Shown here piece by piece: positions 1 to 7,224 of a stretch of DNA of 25,504 nucleotides (position 1 is the first letter of the stretch; every line of letters begins with the position of its first letter). The position numbers and the translations under genes were made by a program. The DNA comes from Utricularia gibba (taxonomy: Eukaryota; Streptophyta; Magnoliopsida; Lamiales; Lentibulariaceae): the NCBI GenBank assembly GCA_002189035.1, contig NEEC01000448.1, positions 1 to 25,504 of the forward strand, written 5' to 3'. The notes below the pieces were generated by a model, which was given only the letters and a program-made list of their open reading frames with translations, was not told the DNA's origin and made no database searches.

Positions 1-275
1 TAAAATAAAAAATATACGCTCGATCCGCATCATATCTTAGAATCGAATGCAAATAGAATCGTTCAAATAAAAAATATACACTCGATGGAATCTTAACCAA
101 GGATCGAATGCTAATTAAAATGATTAAAATAAAAATGCACACTCCATCCAAAGTATAACTAAGGGTCGAATGCTAATAAAATTAAAAACTAAGAAACTTT
201 CACATGTAGTATATGCTTTAATAACTAACGTATTTACATTATTTATATTTTAATAAACATATATCACATGATTAT
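1..275. repeat. Right half of palindrome J0 (truncated by window start)
   Basis: AT-rich subrepeat arm lying left of the M1 core. It matches the right arms of the complete palindromes, but its partner lies before base 1. It holds three inverted-orientation subrepeats of the form CACTCGATCC...GGATCGAATGC, followed by AT-rich sequence ending in ATGATTAT. Confidence 0.85.
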
Positions 276-544
276 AAAAATATTTTTTTTGTCATTAGAA
301 AGCTCATCACGCCACGCACACCACCCTGGAGAGTTTCAACAGCTGTTATGAACTCACAAACCCCTTGCTCAGCAGATTCAGTAAAATTCTCTAACACTTG
401 GCTTCCAACGGATCATATCCCATATTCATTCATACGAAATTGTGCAAGAATAATGTGACTTTGAGTTTGAACTAGATAGTAGGACGCTGATCGAAGAATG
501 GCCCATCGAGTCTCTAAAATTGGCCGTCCTCGCTCAACAAATGT
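272..544 (-). pseudogene. PIF/Harbinger transposase fossil, M1 copy
   Basis: Same three-frame remnant as the reference copy. GT is missing near 296 (GTCATTAG), so the last frame shifts just before its usual end. GGAGAGTTTC near 331 lacks one G, and CTTGGCTTCC near 400 lacks one G in the DPLE block. Confidence 0.72.
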
Positions 545-1804
545 GGGGTGCACGTGACATCCCAATTTCAACAAATGCATCATGATTTTCGTCGAGTGGG
601 CCCATGAGCCCGTCCGAACCCGGGGCCCGGCCAAGGGCCCCTCGAGAGCGCCCGCCTCAATACGAGGAGGTGTTCCTTCAAAAACCATATACGCGTCTCG
701 TCACAAACCCAACGTTAATAAATGCATCACTTTTTTGGCGCGCTACTGCTGACTTTGGGCCTGAGTTCGGCACGACCTCCGGCTCGATCAGGGTGCCCCA
801 CCGAGAGCTCCTCCTTAAGTATAAAGTGTGTTGTTGAAAAAAACCGTGTGCGGTTCTCGTGACATCCTAACTTCAACAAATGCATCACGATTTTCGTCGA
901 GTCGGACGGGACCGGGCTCCCGGGCCCGGACGAGGCGCAGCGCGCCGCTCCCCTCCCCCCCAAAACTAGAAGGTGTTCCATGGAAAACCATTTAGGCGGC
1001 TCGTGACAACCCAAAGTTAATAAATGCATCACTTTCTTTGCCGGGCTACAATGACTTTACGCTCGAGCCTGGTACGACGTATGGGAAGATTCGAGTGCCC
1101 CCGAGAGCGTCTCCACAAGTATAAAGCGTGTTGTTGAAAAAACCGTGTTGGGTGCACGTGACATCCTAATTTCAACAAATGTGTCACGATTTTCGCCGAG
1201 TGGGACCAGAGTGGGCTCATCAGCCAGACCGAACCCGGGCCCAAGCCAAGGGCCCTCGAGAGCGCCCCCCCACAAAAACTAGATGGTGTTCCACGAAAAA
1301 AAATTAGGCGGCTCGTGATAACCCAACGCTAAGAAATGCATCCCTTTTTTCGCCGGGCTAAAACTGACTTTGGGCTCATGCCCGGCGCGACCCCCAGCCC
1401 GTGTGCATACGCAGCAGCACCACGAGGCCACATGGGCTTGGTTAATGCCCGCGTGCTCGAGCAGCAGCCACAAGGCCATACGGCCGTGGAAAAAAAGAAA
1501 AACAACCATAAAATACAATAAGCCAAAAATAAAAAATAAAATTGATAAACCCTTGGTTCGGTTCGGGCCCAATCAAAACCCGTAGGGTTTAACCCGTTCG
1601 GGTTGAACAGAAAGACAACCCCATGGGTCATGCAAACTGTAATACCCAGAATTTCATCGGGTTGGGTCCGAACCTGAATGGATCCAACCCAGGCCCATCT
1701 CTAATCATAATCATATGATATAGGTTTATTAAATTATAAATAATTGAAACATTATTTATTAAACCGTAGGATAACTGTGAAAGCTTCTTTGACTTAATTA
1801 TTAC

Positions 1805-2117
1805 CATTTGATCCTCAGTTGTACTTTGGATGGAGTGTGTATTTTTACTTTAGTCAATTTAATTAGCATTCGATCCTTGGTTATGATTCAGATCATATTT
1901 GCTATTTTTTTACTTTAAATATTTTTATTATCATTCGATCCTTAAGTATAATGCGGATCGAGCGGTATTTTTTATTTTATTAGCATTCGAACGTTAGGTA
2001 TGCTGCGGATCGAGCGTATATTTTTCACTCTCATATTTTTATTAGCCTTAGATCCTTAGGTATACTTTGGATCGAGTGCATATTCATTTATTTTAAATCT
2101 TAATTAGCGTTCCACCG
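1805..2117 (+). repeat. ~62-bp AT-rich subrepeats (left arm of J1)
   Basis: Five diverged subrepeats begin at about 1805, 1867, 1932, 1984 and 2046, with a partial sixth at 2107. The pattern is roughly CATTCGATCC, 10-14 bases, GGATCGAGTG, then a T/A-rich stretch ending in ATTAGC. Each has its own small inverted repeat (CGATCC against GGATCG), so palindromes occur inside the arm of the larger palindrome. The fourth spacing is short here because of a ~14-base loss; M3 and later copies keep it. The right arm holds the same subrepeats in reverse orientation. Confidence 0.85.
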
Positions 2118-2232
2118 TTAGGAGCAATTTAGAACGTGTATACATTACAATGCCATGCCACACGGGCGTGGTTTACGCACAACCCACGCCCGTGTGCCCT
2201 TGCAATGTAAACACGCTCCACATTGCTCCTAA
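2118..2232. repeat. Central GC-rich hairpin of the palindrome (115 bp)
   Basis: This is the axis of J1, bounded by TTAGGAGCAAT on the left and ATTGCTCCTAA on the right. The innermost stem at 2159-2196 has 13-bp perfect arms (CACACGGGCGTGG and CCACGCCCGTGTG) around a 12-base loop. It is GC-rich inside an otherwise AT-rich palindrome. The ends resemble those of small plant Tourist-like MITEs with GAGCA-type termini. However, the flanking subrepeats face each other instead of running on in one direction, so a simple MITE insertion into a subrepeat array does not explain it. The same hairpin lies at the centre of every other junction. Confidence 0.85.
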
Positions 2233-2588
2233 GGATCGAGCGTTAACACAAGTTTCAAGTAAACCATCTCCACTCGATCCGAATCATGTCTAAAGACCGA
2301 AAGCCAATAAAAATATTAAAATAAAAAATATACGCTCGATCCGCATCATATCTTAGAATCGAATGCAAATAGAATCGTTCAAATAAAAAATATACACTCG
2401 ATTGGAATCTTAACCAAGGATCGAATGCTAATTAAAATGATTAAAATAAAAATGCACACTCCATCCAAAGTATAACTAAGGGTCGAATGCTAATAAAATT
2501 AAAAACTAAGAAACTTTCACATGTAGTATATGCTTTAATAACTAACGTATTTACATTATTTATATTTTAATAAACATATATCACATGA

Positions 2589-2862
2589 TTATAAAAATAT
2601 TTTTTTTGTCATTGTAGAAAGCTCATCACGCCACGCACACCACCCTGAGAGGTTTCAACAGCTGTTATGAACTCACAACCCCTTGCTCAGCAGATTCAGT
2701 AAAATTCTCTAACACTTGGGCTTCCAACGGATCATATCCCATATTCATTCATACGAAATTGTGCAAGAATAATGTGACTTTGAGTTTGAACTAGATAGTA
2801 GGACGCTGATCGAAGAATGGCCCATCGAGTCTCTAAAATTGGCCGTCCTCGCTCAACAAATG
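2589..2862 (-). pseudogene. PIF/Harbinger (HARBI1-like) transposase fossil, C-terminal part, reference copy
   Basis: Read on the minus strand, three blocks in different frames match the end of plant PIF/Harbinger transposases (DDE_Tnp_4 domain) in order. Block 1 has VER near 2857 (the ER corresponding to the family's ER-x-FG-x-LK stretch with the last catalytic acid) and RWAILRSASYYLVQTQSHII at 2768-2827, ending at a stop near 2729. Block 2 reads YDPLEAQVLENFTESAEQG, with DPLE at 2722-2733. Block 3 reads FITAVETSPGWCAWRDELS (WCAWRDEL at 2619-2642) and stops at 2589-2591, inside the palindrome arm. The family's ACCLLHN-type segment is deleted at the first frame break. Most of the transposase, including the first two catalytic Asp residues, is absent, and upstream the sequence joins the satellite core. 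In these elements the enzyme excises and reinserts the transposon; this copy cannot. Assignment is by family recognition, not by a search. Confidence 0.75.
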
Positions 2863-2866
2863 TGGG

Positions 2867-3806
2867 GTGCACGTGACATCCCAATTTCAACAAATGCATC
2901 ATGATTTTCGTCGAGTGGGCCCATGAGCCCGTCCCGAACCCGGGGCCCGGCCAAGGGCCCCTCGAGAGCGCCCGCCTCAATACGAGGAGGTGTTCCTTCA
3001 AAAACCATATACGCGTCTCGTCACAACCCAACGTTAATAAATGCATCACTTTTTTTGGCGCGCTACTGCTGACTTTGGGCCTGAGTTCGGCACGACCTCC
3101 GGCTCGATCAGGGTGCCCCACCGAGAGCTCCTCCTTAAGTATAAAGTGTGTTGTTGAAAAAAACCGTGTGCGGTTCTCGTGACATCCTAACTTCAACAAA
3201 TGCATCACGATTTTCGTCGAGTCGGACGGGACCGGGCTCCCGGGCCCGGACGAGGCGCAGCGCCCGCTCCCCTCCCCCCAAAACTAGAAGGTGTTCCATG
3301 GAAAACCATTTAGGCGGCTCGTGACAACCCAAAGTTAATAAATGCATCACTTTCTTTGCCGGGCTACAATGACTTTACGCTCGAGCCTGGTACGACGTAT
3401 GGGAAGATTCGAGTGCCCCCCGAGAGCGTCTCCACAAGTATAAAGCGTGTTGTTGAAAAAACCGTGTTGGGTGCACGTGACATCCTAATTTCAACAAATG
3501 TGTCACGATTTTCGCCGAGTGGGACCAGAGTGGGCTCATCAGCCAGACCGAACCCGGGGCCCAAGCCAAGGCCCCTCGAGAGCGCCCCCCACAAAACTAG
3601 ATGGTGTTCCACGAAAAAAAATTAGGCGGCTCGTGATAACCCAACGCTAAGAAATGCATCCCTTTTTTCGCCGGGCTAAAACTGACTTTGGGCTCATGCC
3701 CGGCGCGACCCCCAGCCCGTGTGCATACGCAGCAGCACCACGAGGCCACATGGCTTGGTTAATGCCCGCGTGCTCGAGCAGCAGCCACAAGGCCATACGG
3801 CCGTGG
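2867..3806 (+). repeat. GC-rich core: three ~300-bp subrepeats of paired ~150-bp units (reference copy)
   Basis: Three diverged ~300-bp subrepeats begin at GTGCACGTGACATCCCAA (2867), GTTCTCGTGACATCCTAA (about 3171) and GTGCACGTGACATCCTAA (about 3471). Each splits into two related halves. The first half carries TTCAACAAATG(C/T)(A/G)TCA(C/T)GATTTTCG, and the second, starting at CTCGT(C/G)A(C/T)AACCCAA, carries AAATGCATCACTTT. Both halves end in related sequence (CGAGAGC..., then TGTT...AAAACC). The third subrepeat fades after GCCCGGCGCGACC, and an unrelated GC-rich tail with GCAGCAGC and CACGAGGCCAC runs to CGGCCGTGG. Minus-strand ORFs through it show the recurring peptide MHLLKLGCH, a by-product of the repeat. 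In M1 the six half-units start near 548, 696, 853, 998, 1152 and 1310. No protein function is apparent. Confidence 0.88.
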
Positions 3807-3871
3807 AAAAAAAGAAAAACAACCATAAAATACAATAAGCCAAAAATAAAAAATAAAATTGATAAACCCTT
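3807..3871 (+). other. A-rich spacer
   Basis: About 65 bases of A-rich, low-complexity sequence (AAAAAAAGAAAAACAACC, then AAATAAAAAATAAAATTG) between the GC-rich tail and the AACCCG-rich segment. It recurs in all copies with small changes in A-run length. It could be the decayed poly(A)-like end of an inserted element, but nothing decides this. Confidence 0.5.
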
Positions 3872-4020
3872 GGTTCGGTTCGGGCCCAATCAAAACCCGT
3901 AGGGTTTAACCCGTTCGGGTTGAACAGAAAGACAACCCCATGGGTCATGCAAACTGTAATACCCAGAATTTCATCGGGTTGGGTCCGAACCTGAATGGAT
4001 CCAACCCAGGCCCATCTCTA
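3872..4020 (-). mobile_element. hAT-like terminal fragment, AACCCG-rich (reference copy)
   Basis: Read on the minus strand the segment begins TAGAGATGGGCCTGGGTTGG and runs into many short GGGTT, AACCCG and GGTTCGGACC motifs. Termini of the form T/CAGNGATGGNN followed by dense GGGT/ACCC motifs are typical of plant hAT (Ac-like) elements, which carry short terminal repeats plus subterminal transposase-binding motifs. No matching second end with an 8-bp target duplication was found, so this is at most one end. The fragment ends exactly where the palindrome arm begins. A telo-box-like AAACCCTA lies inside it. The same segment lies at 1555-1703, 6178-6324, 8491-8638, 10811-10956, 13125-13272, 15426-15574, 17746-17892, 20068-20215, 22394-22542 and 24716-24864. 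Confidence 0.4.
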
Positions 4021-4909
4021 ATCATAATCATATGATATAGGTTTATTAAATTATAAATAATTGAAATACATTATTTATTAAACCGTAGGATAACTGTGAA
4101 AGCTTCTTTGACTTAATTATTACCATTTGATCCTCAGTTGTACTTTGGATGGAGTGTGTATTTTTACTTTAGTCAATTTAATTAGCATTCGATCCTTGGT
4201 TATGATTCAGATCATATTTGCTATTTTTTTACTTTAAATATTTTTATTATCATTCGATCCTTAAGTATAATGCGGATCGAGCGCGTATTTTTTATTAGCA
4301 TTCGAACGTTAGGTATGCTGCGGATCGAGCGTATATTTTTCACTCTCATATTTTTATTAGCCTTAGATCCTTAGGTATACTTTGGATCGAGTGCATATTC
4401 ATTTATTTTAAATCTTAATTAGCGTTCCACCGTTAGGAGCAATTTAGAACGTGTATACATTACAATGCCATGCCCCGGGCGTGGTTTACGCACAACCCAC
4501 GCCCGTGTGCCCTTGCAATGTAAACACGCTCCACATTGCTCCTAAGGATCGAGCGTTAACACAAGTTTCAAGTAAACCATCTCCACTCGATCCGAATCAT
4601 GTCTAAAGACCGAAAGCCAATAAAAATATTAAAATAAAAAATATACGCTCGATCCGCATCATATCTTAGAATCGAATGCAAATAGAATCGTTCAAATAAA
4701 AAATATACACTCGATTGGAAAACAAGGATCGAATGCTAATTAAAATGATTAAAATAAAAATGCACACTCCATCCAAAGTATAACTAAGGTCGAATGCTAA
4801 TAAAATTAAAAACTAAGAAACTTTCACATGTAGTATATGCTTTAATAACTAACGTATTTACATTATTTATATTTTAATAAACATATATCACATGATTATA
4901 AAAATATTT
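4021..4909. repeat. Giant imperfect palindrome J2
   Basis: The centre is damaged: the left stem reads CCCCGGGCGTGG near 4474 instead of CACACGGGCGTGG, so the innermost stem loses pairs. About 14 bases are missing from the left arm near 4287-4295. Confidence 0.88.
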
Positions 4910-6948
4910 TTTTTGTCATTGTAGAAAGCTCATCACGCCACGCACACCACCCTGGAGAGGTTTCAACAGCTGTTATGAACTCACAACCCCTTGCTCAGCA
5001 GATTCAGTAAAATTCTCTAACACTTGGGCTTCCAACGGATCATATCCCATATTCATTCATACGAAATGTGCAAGAATAATGTGACTTTGAGTTTGAACTA
5101 GATAGTAGGACGCTGATCGAAGAATGGCCCATCGAGTCTCTAAAATTGGCCGTCCTCGCTCAACAAATGTGGGGTGCACGTGACATCCCAATTTCAACAA
5201 ATGCATCATGATTTTCGTCGAGTGGGCCCATGAGCCCGTCCGAACCCGGGGCCCGGGCCAAGGGCCCCTCGAGAGCGCCCGCCTCAATACGAGGAGGTGT
5301 TCCTTCAAAAACCATATACGCGTCTCGTCACAACCCAACGTTAATAAATGCATCACTTTTTTTTGGCGCGCTACTGCTGACTTTGGGCCTGAGTTCGCAC
5401 GACCTCCGGCTCGATCAGGGTGCCCCACCGAGAGCTCCTCCTTAAGTATAAAGTGTGTTGTTGAAAAAAACCGTGTGCGGTTCTCGTGACATCCTAACTT
5501 CAACAAATGCATCACGATTTTCGTCGAGTCGGACGGGACCGGGCTCCCGGGGCCCGACGAGGCGCAGCGCCCGCTCCCCTCCCCCCCAAAACTAGAAGGT
5601 GTTCCATGGAAAACCATTTAGGCGGCTCGTGACAACCCAAAGTTAATAAATGCATCACTTTCTTTGCCGGCTACAATGACTTTACGCTCGAGCCTGGTAC
5701 GACGTATGGGAAGATTCGAGTGCCCCCGAGAGCGTCTCCACAAGTATAAAGCGTGTTGTTGAAAAAACCGTGTTGGGTGCACGTGACATCCTAATTTCAA
5801 CAAATGTGTCACGATTTTCGCCGAGTGGGACCAGAGTGGGCTCATCAGCCAGACCGAACCCGGGGCCCAAGCCAAGGGCCCCTCGAGAGCGCCCCCCCAC
5901 AAAACTAGATGGTGTTCCACGAAAAAAAATTAGGCGGCTCGTGATAACCCAACGCTAAGAAATGCATCCCTTTTTTCGCCGGGCTAAAACTGACTTTGGC
6001 TCATGCCCGGCGCGACCCCCAGCCCGTGTGCATACGCAGCAGCACCACGAGGCCATGGGCTTGGTTAATGCCCGCGTGCTCGAGCAGCAGCCACAAGGCC
6101 ATACGGCCGTGGAAAAAAAGAAAAACAACCATAAAATACAATAAGCCAAAAATAAAAAATAAAATTGATAAACCCTTGGTTCGGTTCGGGCCCAATCAAA
6201 ACCCGTAGGGTTTAACCCGTTCGGGTTGAACAGAAAGACAACCCATGGGTCATGCAAACTGTAATACCCAGAATTTCATCGGGTTGGGTCCGAACCTGAA
6301 TGGATCCAACCCAGGCCATCTCTAATCATAATCATATGATATAGGTTATTAAATTATAAATAATTGAAATACATTATTTATTAAACCGTAGGATAACTGT
6401 GAAAGCTTCTTTGACTTAATTATTACCATTTGATCCTCAGTTGTACTTTGGATGGAGTGTGTATTTTTACTTTAGTCAATTTAATTAGCATTCGATCCTT
6501 GGTTATGATTCAGATCATATTTGCTATTTTTTACTTTAAATATTTTTATTATCATTCGATCCTTAAGTATAATGCGGATCGAGCGCGTATTTTTTATTTT
6601 AATATTTTTTATTAGCATTCGAACGTTAGGTATGCTGCGGATCGAGCGTATATTTTTCACTCTCATATTTTTATTAGCCTTAGATCCTTAGGTATACTTT
6701 GGATCGAGTGCATATTCATTTATTTTAAATCTTAATTAGCGTTCCACCGTTAGGAGCAATTTAGAACGTGTATACATTACAATGCCATGCCACACGGGCG
6801 TGGTTTACGCACAACCCACGCCCGTGTGCCCTTGCAATGTAAACACGCTCCACATTGCTCCTAAGGATCGAGCGTTAACACAAGTTTCAAGTAAACCATC
6901 TCCACTCGATCCGAATCATGTCTAAAGACCGAAAGCCAATAAAAATAT
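4630..6948 (+). repeat. Satellite monomer M3 (2319 bp)
   Basis: Right arm to 4909, transposase fossil 4906-5168, GC-rich core 5174-6112, AACCCG-rich segment 6178-6324, left arm from 6325. Copy-specific changes: GGAATCTTAACCAAGG is shortened to GGAAAACAAGG near 4717-4729, one T is missing in GAAATGTGC near 5066, and one G in GAGTTCGCACG near 5397. Other differences are single bases in C or G runs. Confidence 0.95.
4906..5168 (-). pseudogene. PIF/Harbinger transposase fossil, M3 copy
   Basis: The C-terminal blocks are intact as in the reference. A one-base loss near 5066 (GAAATGTGC) moves the RWAILR block into a different frame relative to the YDPLE block, so the usual first stop is bypassed or shifted. 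Confidence 0.72.
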
Positions 6949-7224
6949 TAAAATAAAAAATATACGCTCGATCCGCATCATATCTTAGAATCGAATGCAA
7001 ATAGAATCGTTCAAATAAAAAATATACACTCGATTGGAATCTTAACCAAGGATCGAATGCTAATTAAAATGATTAAAATAAAAATGCACACTCCATCCAA
7101 AGTATAACTAAGGGTCGAATGCTAATAAAATTAAAAACTAAGAAACTTTCACATGTAGTATATGCTTTAATAACTAACGTATTTACATTATTTATATTTT
7201 AATAAACATATATCACATGATTAT
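6325..7224. repeat. Giant imperfect palindrome J3
   Basis: About 900 bp, with the central hairpin at 6791-6828 intact. This is a full-length example that keeps all left-arm subrepeats. Confidence 0.88.

Larger units (their letters stand above)
1..2316 (+). repeat. Satellite monomer M1 (2316 bp)
   Basis: Right palindrome arm 1-275, transposase fossil 272-544, GC-rich core 548-1489, AACCCG-rich segment 1555-1703, left arm of the next palindrome from 1704. Copy-specific changes: GT missing from GTCATTGTAG near 296, an extra A in CACAAACCC near 706, two bases missing near 1749, and about 14 bases missing from the AT-rich subrepeat near 1965-1982 (also CGCG reduced to CG there). The last loss resembles, but is not identical to, one in M2. 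Confidence 0.95.
1704..2592. repeat. Giant imperfect palindrome J1 (~889 bp)
   Basis: The left arm (1704 to about 2177) and right arm (about 2178 to 2592) are inverted copies. Landmarks pair in order from outside in: ATAATCAT/ATGATTAT, GTGAAAG/CTTTCAC, TACTTTGGATGGAGTGTG/CACTCCATCCAAAGTATA, AGCATTCGATCCTTGGTTA/TAACCAAGGATCGAATGCT, and GGAGCAAT/ATTGCTCC. The arms are clearly diverged, with mismatches and short indels, while this palindrome matches J2-J10 almost base for base. Such DNA can form a cruciform, and a transcript would fold into a long hairpin. Terminal arms made of subrepeats resemble plant foldback transposons. Because units abut, these arms could equally be read as long terminal inverted repeats enclosing the 2593-4020 core. 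Confidence 0.9.
2317..4629 (+). repeat. Satellite monomer M2 (2313 bp), used as reference copy
   Basis: Right arm to 2592, transposase fossil 2589-2862, GC-rich core 2867-3806, A-rich spacer 3807-3871, AACCCG-rich segment 3872-4020, left arm from 4021. It is chosen as reference because it is complete between two palindromes. Copy-specific changes: one G missing in CCCTGAGAGG near 2646, an extra C in CCCGTCCCGAAC near 2933, about 14 bases missing near 4287-4295, and three bases missing at the hairpin centre near 4474. Confidence 0.95.

Noticed and set aside
2118-2232. Simple MITE insertion with TTA target duplication
   Set aside because: The flanks are TTA and TAA, an inverted rather than direct repeat, and the surrounding subrepeats are also inverted, so the symmetry belongs to the whole palindrome.
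2901-3182. Plus-strand ORF of about 93 codons recurring in several copies (also near 5208, 9845 and 23746)
   Set aside because: It overlaps the GC-rich subrepeats, changes frame from copy to copy and has no recognisable domain; it is best explained by few stops in GC-rich DNA.
3958-4020. LTR retrotransposon start at TGTAATACCCAGAATTTC (and at the CGTGACATCC motifs of the core)
   Set aside because: The openings resemble some plant LTR starts, but no tRNA primer-binding site, polypurine tract, matching CA end or gag-pol sequence was found.
2593-4020. Complete hAT element with an 8-bp target duplication spanning the core
   Set aside because: The right end reads CCATCTCTA followed by ATCATAAT. 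At the left edge TAGAAAGCTC preceded by TGTCATTG gives neither a good inverted end nor a matching duplication.
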